A stretch of DNA of 64,000 bases from Nocardioides terrae (GCF_900112345.1 NZ_FOLB01000005.1:62001-126000), one strand, 5' to 3'; numbered from the stretch's first letter, positions 25,038-34,134 are shown. A program made the numbers and translations. Notes: generated by a model from the letters alone, not told the origin.

Positions 25038-27296
25038 TCAGGAGAACCGCAGCGCGAGGAGCGTGGTGTCGTCGTCGCCGGTCTGGGTGTCGCTGAACTC
25101 CATGAGGCCCCTTAACCACGCGTCGAGGTCCGGCCCGTAGGTGTGCCCCGCGTGGGCGCTGAAGCGGCGGGCCTGGTCGGCGAGGTCGGTGCCGCGGCGC
25201 TCGATCAGGCCGTCGGTGTAGAGCAGCATCGCCGCGCCCGGGGGCAGCGGGACACTCAGGGTCGTCGCCCGCCCGAAGTCGACGCCGAGCAACGGACGGA
25301 CGGGGACGTCCGCCTCGCGCGACGACGGAGCTCCGCCGGGCGTCACGATGAGCGGCTGGGGGTGGCCGGCGTTGGCGATCTCCAGGGTGCGCGTCGCGGG
25401 GTCGGCGATCGCCACCACGGCCGTCGCGACGTGGGCGAAGAGCGTCGAGCTGATGTGGTCGAGCCGGTCGAGGCACGCGGCGGGCGGGTGACCTTCGAGG
25501 AGGTAGGCGCGCACAGCCGTGCGCATCTGGGTCATCGCCGACACCGCGCTCACCCCGTGCCCGGCGGCATCGCCGACCACGATGGCGACGCGACCGTTGT
25601 CGAGCTCGAAGCTGTCCCACCAGTCACCGCCGAGCTGGTACGTCGACGCCGGCCGGTAGCTAGCGGCGAGGTCGAGGCCGGCGAAGCGCGGGACCTGGTC
25701 GAGGACCACGCTGCGCCGCAGGGACTCCGCCACGGCGACCTGCTCCTGCGACCGCGCGAGGAGCAGGCCGGTGATGGACTTCCCGAGGTCTTCGGCCGCC
25801 TCGACCTCCCACGGCTGCCACGCATCGCTGCGTCCCCGGACGAGCTGGCGCCACTTCTCGAACGACTTGCGCGGGCTCAGCCGGACGCTCCCGTTCTCGG
25901 TCGCCGCCAGCAGCTTGTTGGTCGGGTCGCCACCCCAGTCCACGACCTGCGGCAGCTCGGGTCGCAGCCACAGCAGCCAGCGGTCCGTCGCGAGTGCGAT
26001 CCGCAGGGCCCCGGCCGCGACGTGCGCCACGCCGGCGAGGTCGGGAAGGAGGTCCCCGAGACGGTCCGTCCTGGTCACGCCCGCCTCCGCACCGCTCAAC
26101 GCGGTGGAGATCCGACGCAGCGTCGCGTCGTCGGGGACGTCACCGCAGGTGCGGACCACACCTTCGGAGAAGCTCGCCGCTCCGGTCGCGCCGACGAGCT
26201 CGAGCAGGGCGGGGTCGGCCAGGACGGCCTGGAGCGGGTGGTCGGTCGTGGCCGTGAGCCGGCGGCTCACCGACCCGACCATCATCTGGGTCGCCAGCCG
26301 AGCCTCGCGCGCGTCGGAGGTCACCCGCTCCGAGAAGAGCTGGGACGCCACCTGGCCGAGGAACTCGGCGGCGGCGCGGGCGTCGTGGCTGGGACGGTGT
26401 GGTCCGGAGTAGTGGTGGCAGGCCACCAGCCCCCACAGCTCGTCGTCGCGGACCAGGGACAGCGACATCGAGGCTCCGACGCCCATGTTGCCGAGGTACT
26501 CGACGTGGATCGGGGACACGCTGCGCAGGGTGGAGAAGGACAGGTCGAGCGGGGCATCCGTCTCCGGGTCGAGGACGGGGTGCAGCGCGACCGGCTCGTA
26601 GTGCACGTCGGCGATCAGGCGCGTCCAGTTGATCGTGTACAGCCGGCGTGCCTGCGCGGGGATGTCCGACGCCGGATAGTGCAGACCGGCGAACGAGTTG
26701 AGGTCGGACCGCCTGTCCTCGGCGATCACCTCGCCGTTCCAGTCCTCGTCGAAGCGGTAGACCATGACCCGGTCGAAGCCGAGCACGGTCCGGATCTCCT
26801 TGGCCAGCTGGTCGGCGAGCTCGGCCACCGAGCCGGCCGTCGCCAGGCGTGCCATCGCTGCACGGGTCGACTGGTAGGTCAACGGGAACGTCGAGATGCG
26901 GCCGAGCGGCTCCAGCTCGACGACCAGCCGGCTGCCGGAGCGGTGCAGCCGTACGTCGGCGGTGATGTCGGCGAAGCCGGCCGAGGGCGGGATGTCCGAC
27001 AGCGGCAGGACCAGCGGCTCGCCGGTCAGCTCCAGAGCGGCTCGCTCGGCGACGGCCTCGCTCACCCCGGTGCCGACGAGCTCCGCGAACGGTCGGCCGA
27101 TCGACTCCTCGACCGGGATGCCGAGCTGCTCCCCGACGTTCGTCGAGGCCATCACGACCCGGAGGTCGTCGTCGAGCGCGACGAGCACGCCGTGCGGCTG
27201 GATCGCACCGGGGATGTGGATCGGCTCCGCCTCGCAGGTGTCGAGGTCGACGGGTGCGTAGGCCGGGGTGTGGCCGGTCGCGCCGGGCTGGCTCAC
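25038..27296 (-). CDS. Bacteriophytochrome with PP2C/SpoIIE phosphatase output
   Basis: A 752-residue photosensor. Order: N-terminal PAS with Cys21 in DTCEAEPIHIPGAIQPHG (the usual bilin-linking position for biliverdin); GAF about 140-310 with GLHYPASDIP (204-213), SPIHVEYLGNMGVG (261-274) and GLVACHH (289-295); a PHY region; then a SpoIIE-type PP2C domain from about 550 (LGGDWWD, VGDAAGHG, LLYTDGLIE, DDDTTLLAL near the end). It replaces the usual histidine kinase with a Ser/Thr phosphatase, so light could act through partner-switching sigma control. The GTG at 27296 follows GAGGAG with 6-nt spacing; a GTG at 27326 would add ten residues. Heme oxygenase, which makes biliverdin, is encoded just upstream. 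Confidence 0.93.
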   Translation of the reverse strand: MSQPGATGHTPAYAPVDLDTCEAEPIHIPGAIQPHGVLVALDDDLRVVMASTNVGEQLGIPVEESIGRPFAELVGTGVSEAVAERAALELTGEPLVLPLSDIPPSAGFADITADVRLHRSGSRLVVELEPLGRISTFPLTYQSTRAAMARLATAGSVAELADQLAKEIRTVLGFDRVMVYRFDEDWNGEVIAEDRRSDLNSFAGLHYPASDIPAQARRLYTINWTRLIADVHYEPVALHPVLDPETDAPLDLSFSTLRSVSPIHVEYLGNMGVGASMSLSLVRDDELWGLVACHHYSGPHRPSHDARAAAEFLGQVASQLFSERVTSDAREARLATQMMVGSVSRRLTATTDHPLQAVLADPALLELVGATGAASFSEGVVRTCGDVPDDATLRRISTALSGAEAGVTRTDRLGDLLPDLAGVAHVAAGALRIALATDRWLLWLRPELPQVVDWGGDPTNKLLAATENGSVRLSPRKSFEKWRQLVRGRSDAWQPWEVEAAEDLGKSITGLLLARSQEQVAVAESLRRSVVLDQVPRFAGLDLAASYRPASTYQLGGDWWDSFELDNGRVAIVVGDAAGHGVSAVSAMTQMRTAVRAYLLEGHPPAACLDRLDHISSTLFAHVATAVVAIADPATRTLEIANAGHPQPLIVTPGGAPSSREADVPVRPLLGVDFGRATTLSVPLPPGAAMLLYTDGLIERRGTDLADQARRFSAHAGHTYGPDLDAWLRGLMEFSDTQTGDDDTTLLALRFS

Positions 27297-27359
27297 GCGA
27301 CTCTCCTCGAGAGCGGGAACAGGCACGCGTCGTGTCGCGCGAGCAGCGCATCGGGCGAG

Positions 27360-28028
27360 TCAGCGGGGAAGGGCACGGGGCAGCACCTCCAGCTCGGCCA
27401 GCAACGCGCGGTTGAGCCGGAACGCCGTCCTCACCTCGTCGACGACCGCCTCGCGCTCCTTGTCGCCGAGGTCGAGGGCATCCAGACGCGCTCGATAGGC
27501 ATCACGGTAGGGCTTGGGACGCGGAACCCCCGTGAAGTCGTAGAACTCGACACCAGCACCGGCCAGGCCGACCTGCCGCTGCAGAAGACGGCCGATGACC
27601 TGGCCGCCGAAGAGGTCGCCGAGGTAGCGGGTGTAGTGGTGCGCGACCAGCAGCCCGCCCCACGACCCGGCCTGGGAGATCCGATGGACGTACGCCGCCA
27701 CGGCCGGTGTCGGCTCCGGCGGCGTGGGCGAGGCATCAATGCGCCCGGCCCAGGCGCCCAGGTCCGCCTCGAGCACGGCCAGACGTTCCAGCGCGGGGTC
27801 GTGCACCGCGGCGACCAGCGGGTCGTGCCGGTGGCGTCGTACGCCGGCCTCCAGCGCGGCGTAGACGTGCCAGAGGCGACCGAGATAGGTCGTGTAGGCC
27901 GCCTCGTCGATGCGCCCGGCCATCAGGCTGGCGAAGAACGCCGAACCCTCCGCCGCTTCGTGGTCCTCCCGGGAGCCCTCGCGCATCGCGGTCGACAGCG
28001 GCACGGTCTGGGAGAGGTCGAACGTCAC
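27360..28028 (-). CDS. Biliverdin-producing heme oxygenase
   Basis: A 222-residue heme oxygenase: MREGSREDHEAAEGSAFF carries the proximal His, and LLVAHHYTRYLGDLFGGQ is the distal-helix signature with the Gly-rich kink. It opens heme to biliverdin, CO and iron. It lies 63 bp upstream of the phytochrome gene in the same orientation, so its product most likely supplies the chromophore. The GTG at 28028 is preceded by GAGGAG; an upstream GTG at 28055 is less supported. The C-terminal helix is Leu/Arg rich. Confidence 0.93.
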   Translation of the reverse strand: MTFDLSQTVPLSTAMREGSREDHEAAEGSAFFASLMAGRIDEAAYTTYLGRLWHVYAALEAGVRRHRHDPLVAAVHDPALERLAVLEADLGAWAGRIDASPTPPEPTPAVAAYVHRISQAGSWGGLLVAHHYTRYLGDLFGGQVIGRLLQRQVGLAGAGVEFYDFTGVPRPKPYRDAYRARLDALDLGDKEREAVVDEVRTAFRLNRALLAELEVLPRALPR

Positions 28029-28197
28029 GCAGGGAGCTCCTCGTCGTCGCAGCACGTCCGCGGGATGTGCATCGGCGCCCCGGCAGACCCTACGGCAGCG
28101 CCTTGCTCCATGGGATCACATCGGACCCGAGTGACGAAGCAACGGCTCTCGGTGTCCTGGCGACCCGCAGGCGGGTCGAGCGGCGTCGCCGCACAGC

Positions 28198-28252
28198 AAC
28201 CGCTGACAGATGCCAGATCGGACACCGTCGGATCCGGCTGTCGGCAGCAGTT
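28198..28252. repeat. Family C palindrome, copy 2 (diverged)
   Basis: The left arm AACCGCTGACAGATG...CCAGATC (28198-28219) and right arm GATCCGGCTG...GCAGCAGTT (28231-28252) align with copy 1 at 23993-24046. It lies in the 350-bp gap (28029-28378) between the heme oxygenase start and the nrdJ end. The rest of that gap holds a terminator at 28319-28355 and no gene I can support. Confidence 0.75.
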
Positions 28253-28318
28253 GGTGCGCGAGGTGACGGAGACGTGGCGTGGGCCAGCCCCGCCGTCTGA
28301 GCATCGGCCGGAAGACGC

Positions 28319-28355
28319 GAGAGGGACCGGAACCCTCATGGGTCCGGTCCCTCTC
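28319..28355 (-). terminator. Hairpin terminator of nrdJ
   Basis: GAGAGGGACCGG (28319-28330) pairs perfectly with CCGGTCCCTCTC (28344-28355), about 25 bp downstream of the nrdJ stop. There is no clear T-run, as is usual in this group. Confidence 0.65.
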
Positions 28356-28378
28356 GTTGGGTCAGATACGACTAGCGA

Positions 28379-31282
28379 TCAGCTGCAGCCGCTGGTGCTG
28401 CCGCAGCCCTCGCAGACGTAGCACGACCCGGCGGGGCGCATCTTCGTGCCGCAGGTGAAGCAGAGCGGGCTGTCGACCGCGGTGCCGCTGATGAGCTCGA
28501 GGAGCTCGGCGGTCGTGTGGGCAGACTTGGCCTCGGCCTTGGGGGCGTCCTCGACGACCTCGGCCTCGACCGGCTCGTCCTTGGTCACGACCTCGCTCGC
28601 CGCCCGACCGGCCTCGACGTCGGCCTCGGGGGCCGCCATGAGCTCGGCGGCCGAGCCCGTCTCCTCCGCGACGGGCTCGTAGGAGCCGGTCTCGAGGTAG
28701 CGCTGGCGCTCCTCGGCGGTGTAGATGCCGAGGGCGGCGCGCTGGTCGAACGCCAGGTAGTCGAGCGCCAGGCGCCGGAAGATGTAGTCCATGATCGACT
28801 GGCTCATCCGGACGTCGGGGTCGTCGGTGAGACCGGCCGGCTCGAAGCGCAGGTTGGTGAACTTCGAGACGTAGGTCTCCAGCGGGACGCCGTACTGCAG
28901 GCCGATCGACACCGCGATCGAGAAGGCGTCCATGACGCCGGCCAGGGTCGAGCCCTGCTTGCCGAGCTTGAGGAAGACCTCGCCCAGCTGGCCGTCGTCG
29001 TGGGCACCCGACGTCATGTAGCCCTCGGCGCCACCGACCGTGAAGGAGGTGGTGCGGGAGACCCGCGACTTGGGGAGACGCTTGCGGGTCGGGGCGTAGA
29101 CGACCTTCTCCACGACCTTGGTGGCGACCTCGCCGACCGGGGCGGTGACGTTGGAGTCCTTGCCCTTGTTGTCGCCCTTGCCGTCGGAGAGCGGCTGACC
29201 GACCTTGCAATTGTCGCGGTAGACGGCGGTGGCCTTCAGGCCGAGCTTCCACGAGTCCAGGTAGACCTGCTCGATCTCCTCGACGGTGGCCGACTCGGGC
29301 AGGTTGACGGTCTTGGAGATCGCGCCGGACAGGAACGGCTGGACCGCCGCCATCATCCGCACGTGGCCCATCGGCGCCAGGGAGCGCTTGCCCATGGCGG
29401 TGTCGAAGACCTCGTAGTGCTCGGTCTTCAGGCCGGGCGCGTCGACGACGTGGCCGTTCTCGGCGATGTAGTCGACGATCGCCTCGATCTGCTCGGGCTG
29501 GTAGCCGAGCTTCTTCAGCGCCCGCGGGATGGTCAGGTTGACGATCTGCAGCGAGCCACCGCCGACGAGCTTCTTGAACTTGACCAGCGAGAAGTCGGGC
29601 TCGATGCCGGTGGTGTCGCAGTCCATCATGAAGCCGATCGTGCCGGTCGGCGCGAGCAGCGAGGCCTGGGCGTTGCGAAAGCCGTTGACCTTGCCGGTCT
29701 CCACCACGTCGCCCCACGCCTTGGCGGCGGCCTTGATGACGGGGCTGTCGACCGAGTTGATCGAGCGCAGGTCGTCGGAGGCGGCCTGGTGCTTGCGCAT
29801 GACGCGCTGGTGCGCCTCGGCGTTGCGGGCGTAGCCGGCGTAGGGGCCGACCACCGCGGCGAGCTCGGCGGAGCGCTTGTAGCCCGCACCGGTCATCAAG
29901 GAGGTGATGGCGGCGGCGAGGGTGCGGCCACCGTCGGTGTCGTAGCCGAGGCCGAGGGCCATCAGCAGGGCGCCGAGGTTGGCGTAGCCGATGCCGAGCT
30001 GGCGGTAGTCACGCGTGGTCTGGCCGATGGCCTCGGTCGGGAAGTCGGCGAAGGAGATCGAGATGTCCATCGCGGTGAAGACCAGCTCGCAGGCCTGCTG
30101 GAAGCGGACGACGTCGAAGGTGTTGTCGTCGCTCAGGAACTTGAGCAGGTTGAGCGAGGCCAGGTTGCACGAGGAGTTGTCGAGCGACATGTATTCCGAG
30201 CACGGGTTGGACGCGGTGATCCGGCCGGTCTCGGGGTTGGTGTGCCAGTCGTTGATCGTGTCGTCGTACTGCAGGCCCGGGTCGGCGCACTGCCAGGCCG
30301 CCACGGCGATCTTGTGGAAGAGCTCGCGGGCGTCGATCTCCTCGATCACCTCGCCGTGCTTGCGGCCACGCAGAGCGAACTTGTCGCCCTTCTCGACCGC
30401 GCGCATGAACTCGTCGGTGACGCGGACGGAGTTGTTGGCGTTCTGGTACTGCACGGACGTGATGTCCTTGCCGCCCAGGTCCATGTCGAAGCCGGCGTCA
30501 CGCAGCGCGCGGATCTTGTCCTCCTCGCGCGCCTTCGTCTCGACGAACTCGACGATGTCGGGGTGGTCGACGTCGAGCACGACCATCTTGGCGGCACGAC
30601 GGGTGGCGCCACCGGACTTGATCGTCCCGGCGGAGGCGTCGGCGCCGCGCATGAACGAGACGGGCCCGGACGCGGTGCCGCCGCTGGAGAGGAGCTCCTT
30701 GGAGGAGCGGATGCGGGAGAGGTTGAGGCCGGCACCGGAGCCGCCCTTGAAGATGAAGCCCTCCTCCTTGTACCAGTTGAGGATCGAGTCCATCGAGTCG
30801 TCGACCGAGAGGATGAAGCAGGCGGAGACCTGCTGGGGGGCTTCGGTGCCGACGTTGAACCAGACCGGGCTGTTGAAGGAGAAGTACTGGTGCACGAGCA
30901 GCCAGGTGAGCTCCTGCTCGAACGTCTCGGCGTCGGCCGCGGCCGAGAAGTAGCCGTGCTCGACGCCGGCCTTGGTGTAGGTCTTCACCACGCGGTCGAT
31001 GAGCTGCTTGAGGCTCTGCTCGCGCACCTCACTGCCGACGGCGCCGCGGAAATACTTCGTGGTCACGATCGTGGAGGCGTTCACCGACCAGAAGTCGGGG
31101 AACTCGACCCCACGCTGCTCGAAGACGGTCTCACCGGTCTTCCAGTTGGTCTGGACGACGTCGCGTCGCTCCCAGGTGATCTCGTCGTAGGGGTGCACAC
31201 CCTCGGTGCTGAACACCCGCTCGATGTGGAGCCCCCGCCCGGTCGCACCCTTGCTGGGCGCACCGCTCACCGTCTCGGTCAT
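28379..31282 (-). CDS. nrdJ: Adenosylcobalamin-dependent class II ribonucleotide reductase
   Basis: A 967-residue NrdJ that reduces ribonucleotides using AdoCbl. Visible: SPVWFNVG, FKGGSGAGLNLSRIRSS, NPCSEYMSLDNSSCNLASLN with active-site Cys, and LLAPTGTIGFMMDCDTTGIE. The C-terminal tail is zinc-ribbon-like and Cys-rich (CFTCGTKM, CYVCEGCG, ending STSGCS) and regenerates the active site. It lies 188 bp downstream of nrdR in the same orientation, the known Streptomyces-like nrdRJ arrangement, with a strong hairpin (31425-31462) between. The ATG at 31282 (MTETVSGAPS) follows GACGAGGA. I did not see a cobalamin riboswitch in the leader. Confidence 0.95.
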   Translation of the reverse strand: MTETVSGAPSKGATGRGLHIERVFSTEGVHPYDEITWERRDVVQTNWKTGETVFEQRGVEFPDFWSVNASTIVTTKYFRGAVGSEVREQSLKQLIDRVVKTYTKAGVEHGYFSAAADAETFEQELTWLLVHQYFSFNSPVWFNVGTEAPQQVSACFILSVDDSMDSILNWYKEEGFIFKGGSGAGLNLSRIRSSKELLSSGGTASGPVSFMRGADASAGTIKSGGATRRAAKMVVLDVDHPDIVEFVETKAREEDKIRALRDAGFDMDLGGKDITSVQYQNANNSVRVTDEFMRAVEKGDKFALRGRKHGEVIEEIDARELFHKIAVAAWQCADPGLQYDDTINDWHTNPETGRITASNPCSEYMSLDNSSCNLASLNLLKFLSDDNTFDVVRFQQACELVFTAMDISISFADFPTEAIGQTTRDYRQLGIGYANLGALLMALGLGYDTDGGRTLAAAITSLMTGAGYKRSAELAAVVGPYAGYARNAEAHQRVMRKHQAASDDLRSINSVDSPVIKAAAKAWGDVVETGKVNGFRNAQASLLAPTGTIGFMMDCDTTGIEPDFSLVKFKKLVGGGSLQIVNLTIPRALKKLGYQPEQIEAIVDYIAENGHVVDAPGLKTEHYEVFDTAMGKRSLAPMGHVRMMAAVQPFLSGAISKTVNLPESATVEEIEQVYLDSWKLGLKATAVYRDNCKVGQPLSDGKGDNKGKDSNVTAPVGEVATKVVEKVVYAPTRKRLPKSRVSRTTSFTVGGAEGYMTSGAHDDGQLGEVFLKLGKQGSTLAGVMDAFSIAVSIGLQYGVPLETYVSKFTNLRFEPAGLTDDPDVRMSQSIMDYIFRRLALDYLAFDQRAALGIYTAEERQRYLETGSYEPVAEETGSAAELMAAPEADVEAGRAASEVVTKDEPVEAEVVEDAPKAEAKSAHTTAELLELISGTAVDSPLCFTCGTKMRPAGSCYVCEGCGSTSGCS

Positions 31283-31424
31283 TCCTCGTCCCCGTCTGTG
31301 AGGTTGTCGTGATCTTCTGATTGGGAAGTCTGCCGGTGACCACCGACAGTGCTGCACCTCGAAGAGTCGGACTCCGGTACAACACCGCGGCGGCCGCCGG
31401 TATGCCGCTGTTCGCGCTTGTGAT

Positions 31425-31462
31425 GGCCCGGGCAGGTCGCTTCCCCACGGCCTGCCCGGGCC
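31425..31462 (-). terminator. Strong hairpin between nrdR and nrdJ
   Basis: GGCCCGGGCAGG (31425-31436) pairs perfectly with CCTGCCCGGGCC (31451-31462). It could terminate part of the nrdR transcript or protect its 3' end, setting the nrdR/nrdJ ratio. Confidence 0.55.
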
Positions 31463-31470
31463 GCTTGTGG

Positions 31471-32019
31471 TCAGCCCGGTGGGGCTGAGGTGAGCAGGTC
31501 TCGCGACGGTCGCAGCGCGACCTCGTCGACCAGCGACGTGATGCCTGCTTCGTCGTCCGCGGTCGGCTCGTCGCCCCGGTCGTGACGCAGCATCGCGATC
31601 TCGTCCTCGAAGTCGTCGGCGCTCTCGAACTGCCGGTAGACGCTCGCGAACCGGAGGTAGGCGACCTCGTCCAGCCGTTTGAGCGGCCCGAGGATCGCCA
31701 TGCCGACCTCGTGCGCGGGCACCTCTGCATACCCGCTCGTGCGCAGCGTGTCCTCGACCTCCTGGCCGAGGCACTGCAGCTGGTCCTCGGTGACCGGCCG
31801 GCCCTTGCAGGCCTTCCGGACGCCGGCGATCGCCTTGTCGCGCGTGAACGGCTCGGTCGCGCCCGAGCGCTTGAGGACCGTCAGCTGCATGAGCTCCACC
31901 GTGGTGAAGCGCTTCTCGCAGCCCTGGCACTGGCGCCGGCGCCGGATCGAGCCGCCGTCCTCCGCGACCCGCGAGTCGAGGACCTTGGTGTCGGTGTGCC
32001 GGCAGTAGGGGCAGTGCAT
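31471..32019 (-). CDS. nrdR: Transcriptional repressor NrdR
   Basis: A 182-residue NrdR: an N-terminal zinc ribbon (CPYC at 3-6, CQGC, then EKRFTTVE) and an ATP-cone ([20 protein letters not shown]). It senses dATP/ATP and represses ribonucleotide reductase genes. About 30 residues at the C-terminus extend past the usual 150-aa length. AGGAGG precedes the ATG at 32019. Two NrdR-box-like sites 31 bp apart lie upstream (32111-32160), implying autoregulation of the nrdRJ unit. Confidence 0.95.
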   Translation of the reverse strand: MHCPYCRHTDTKVLDSRVAEDGGSIRRRRQCQGCEKRFTTVELMQLTVLKRSGATEPFTRDKAIAGVRKACKGRPVTEDQLQCLGQEVEDTLRTSGYAEVPAHEVGMAILGPLKRLDEVAYLRFASVYRQFESADDFEDEIAMLRHDRGDEPTADDEAGITSLVDEVALRPSRDLLTSAPPG

Positions 32020-32110
32020 CGTGGTCCTCCTCTCGGGGCGTCGCTGGGGATGAAGCTGTGGAGACGGTGTGGGAAACCCGCCTGGGGCTGTGCAGTACAC
32101 GCCTCGCTCT

Positions 32111-32160
32111 GTGCACTAGATGTGGAGAACTACATGCGTGTAACTACTAGATGTAGTGGA
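32111..32160 (-). promoter_or_regulatory. Paired NrdR boxes upstream of nrdRJ
   Basis: Two copies of a CTAGATGT core with palindromic flanks occur: GTGCACTAGATGTGGA (32111-32126) and ACTACTAGATGTAGTG (32143-32158). The cores are 31 bp apart, about three helical turns, as for cooperative NrdR binding. TACATGCGTGTA (32131-32142) is a further palindrome between them. Confidence 0.7.
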
Positions 32161-32296
32161 ACCCTAGCCCTGCCCTCGCAAGGCGTGTCAAGCGGTCGGC
32201 GTGTCGTCGCCCGAACGGCCGGGAAGTTGCGCACGGGACGGGTGCGATCCGGTGATTCGACCCGGATCCGGCCCGGTCATCGGCGACAATGTCGGC

Positions 32297-32620
32297 GTGA
32301 GCGGGCACCGGGGGAAGCGAGCGGCGCAGACGCAGCAACGGGCGCCCCGCTCGGCCGTGCTCGTGCACGCGCTCGGGATCACCCTGGCTGTCGCAGCGTG
32401 GGGCTACCTCGTCTGGGCGGCGATCGACTTCGGGTCCAGCGCGCGCGACGGCGACAGTCGCTCGTGGTGGTTCCTCGGCCTGGCCGGGGTCGGCGCCGTC
32501 GCCTGCCTCTTCGTCGGGCTCATGCTCGTCGCCCGACTCGTCCGAACCCTCGGGATGGCGCCAGAGGCCGAGCCGACGCCGGCCCCGCGCAGCCCCGGAG
32601 GCAAGCGCGCGGCTCGCTGA
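32297..32620 (+). CDS. Small membrane protein, two TM helices
   Basis: A 107-residue protein starting (GTG) SGHRGKRAAQTQQRAPRSAV. Two hydrophobic helices, HALGITLAVAAWGYLVWAAI and WFLGLAGVGAVACLFVGLML, flank a short charged loop. The tail is Pro/Arg/Lys-rich. The start is 6 nt after GACAAT, which supports a leaderless transcript. Conserved unknowns of this shape are common in actinobacteria; no function can be given. It is divergent from nrdR across 277 bp that hold the NrdR boxes. Confidence 0.72.
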   Translation: MSGHRGKRAAQTQQRAPRSAVLVHALGITLAVAAWGYLVWAAIDFGSSARDGDSRSWWFLGLAGVGAVACLFVGLMLVARLVRTLGMAPEAEPTPAPRSPGGKRAAR

Positions 32621-32691
32621 CCCGCAGACGCGACGACGGCGCGGCAGGCCGTGGCCCACCGCGCCGTCGGTCCGGCGCCCTGCCTACGTCG

Positions 32692-33516
32692 TCAGAACTC
32701 CCAGCCCTCGCCGCGGGCCATCGGGTCGTCCTGGAGCAGCTCCCGCAGCCGGCGGAGGACCTTGCTCAGCAGCCGGGAGACCTGCATCTGCGTCACACCG
32801 ATGACCTCGCCGATCTCCTTCTGGCTCATCTCCTCGTTGAACCGGAGCCGCACGATCAGGCGCTCGCGCGGCGTGAGGTTGGCGACCGCCTGCTCGAGCA
32901 TCAGCCGCACCTCGATCGCGGCCAGGTCGTCGTCGTACGTCGGCAGCAGGTCGCTCAGGCTTGCGCCCTCCTCGACGGCGTCGGTCGGGGCGTCCAGCGA
33001 GGCCGGCGTGAAGCAGCCGCGGATCGACAGCGCCTCGTCGACCTCGCGCTCGGAGACGCCGAGCACTGCGGCGATCTGCGCGGAGCGCAGCTCGTCACCA
33101 TGGGCCGACGCCTCCTCCCGAACCTGCATCGCCGCGGACTGCAACTCCTGCAGCGAGCGCGGGGGCCGCACCATCCAGCCGTGGTCGCGGAACCAACGCT
33201 TGATCTCGCCGCGGATCGTCGGAACGGCATAGGTGAGGAAGTCGGCGGCCACCGTCGGGTCGAACTTGTGCGCCGCGCGCACGAGTGCCGTGTAGGCGAC
33301 CTGCTCGAGGTCTTCGAGCGGCACGCCACGACGCGCGTAGCGACGCGCGAGCGATCGGGCGACACCCGTGTTGACCAGGACGACCTGGTTGAGCAGCACA
33401 TCGCGCTCGGGACCGGTGGCCTGGTGAGCTTCAGTGAACAGTCGTGCAGTCTCTTGCTGGCGCTGGTCGCGCGGAAGCTCCTCGCGGAGACCCTGCCATG
33501 TGGGGTTGGCGGTCAT
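32692..33516 (-). CDS. RNA polymerase sigma factor, SigB/F/G subfamily
   Basis: A 274-residue group 3 sigma factor: region 2 (LARRYARRGVPLEDLEQVAY), region 3 (PRSLQELQSAAMQVREEASA) and region 4 helix-turn-helix (NEEMSQKEIGEVIGVTQMQV). Such factors run general stress or development and are usually held by an anti-sigma kinase and freed by PP2C/STAS partner switching. No anti-sigma gene is adjacent, so the partner lies elsewhere; the phytochrome-PP2C protein 6 kb away could feed the same kind of pathway. The ATG at 33516 (MTANPTWQG) is 6 nt after CATGCT. Confidence 0.92.
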   Translation of the reverse strand: MTANPTWQGLREELPRDQRQQETARLFTEAHQATGPERDVLLNQVVLVNTGVARSLARRYARRGVPLEDLEQVAYTALVRAAHKFDPTVAADFLTYAVPTIRGEIKRWFRDHGWMVRPPRSLQELQSAAMQVREEASAHGDELRSAQIAAVLGVSEREVDEALSIRGCFTPASLDAPTDAVEEGASLSDLLPTYDDDLAAIEVRLMLEQAVANLTPRERLIVRLRFNEEMSQKEIGEVIGVTQMQVSRLLSKVLRRLRELLQDDPMARGEGWEF

Positions 33517-33649
33517 GATCTCAGCATGGCCCGCGAGAACCGCTTCCAATCGTGGCGAGGGGCTAAATGACCCCTGGGGGTGGGCGGGGCCCGTTCCGGG
33601 ATCACCCAAAAGGGTGGGGCGGCGCCTGAAAGTGCGTCAGGAACGGTGA

Positions 33650-33684
33650 AGGGGCGGAGCCGTCTTCCCAGCGGCTCCGCCCCT
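33650..33684 (-). terminator. Terminator of the LysM gene
   Basis: GGGGCGGAGCCG (33651-33662) pairs with CGGCTCCGCCCC (33672-33683). On the minus strand the stem follows the LysM gene by 100 bp. CACCC-AAAA-GGGTG (33603-33616) is a second small palindrome nearby. Confidence 0.65.
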
Positions 33685-33783
33685 CCTTCCCCGTCGATCC
33701 CACCGGCTGGGGTCGAGGCAGCCGGCGGAAGTCGCACCTATTCAGTTGTCCCCGCGTCGGTCGTGCGGGTGGTCATCGATGCG

Positions 33784-34134
33784 TCACTGCGCCACCGGGA
33801 CGCGGAGGTCCTGGCCGGCCTGCAGGGCGCCCCCGGAGAGACCGTTGAGGTCCTGGATGTGGTCGACCATGTCCGCCGTGTGGCCCTTGACGGCCACACT
33901 CTGCGCGATGTCCCAGAGCGTCTCGCCGGGACCGACCTGGATGACGGTCGTCGACTCGGGGTGCTCCGTGGCAGTGGACCCGTTGGCCAGCACGAACCCC
34001 GCCACGAGCGCCACGGCGAGACCGACCAGGAAGACGACGACACGACCACGACGGGTCAGCCGGACCGTCGACCGGCGCGCCGCCGGGCGACGCGGGGTCA
34101 TCACGCGGGTGGGGGTGAGGATCATCGTGCTCAT
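33784..34134 (-). CDS. LysM-domain membrane protein, probable SOS cell-division inhibitor (YneA/Rv2719c-like)
   Basis: A 116-residue protein. A basic N-terminus and one membrane helix ([20 protein letters not shown]) are followed by an extracytoplasmic LysM domain ([33 protein letters not shown]) that binds peptidoglycan. It is divergent from lexA over a gap with LexA boxes. The same gene order holds yneA in Bacillus and Rv2719c in Mycobacterium, which halt division or act on the wall during the SOS response. That role is inferred here from order, size and boxes. AGGAGC precedes the ATG. Confidence 0.85.
   Translation of the reverse strand: MSTMILTPTRVMTPRRPAARRSTVRLTRRGRVVVFLVGLAVALVAGFVLANGSTATEHPESTTVIQVGPGETLWDIAQSVAVKGHTADMVDHIQDLNGLSGGALQAGQDLRVPVAQ

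Noticed and set aside
28517..31312. 931-codon open frame opposite nrdJ
   Set aside because: Shadow frame; no domain and no start signals, while nrdJ is unmistakable.
31283..31470. Cobalamin riboswitch before nrdJ
   Set aside because: I looked for the B12-box and pseudoknot pattern and found only a simple GC hairpin; NrdR boxes upstream of nrdR explain regulation.
33541..33650. SigF-type autoregulated promoter before the sigma factor gene
   Set aside because: No GTTT-N15-GGGTA pair could be found in the upstream region.
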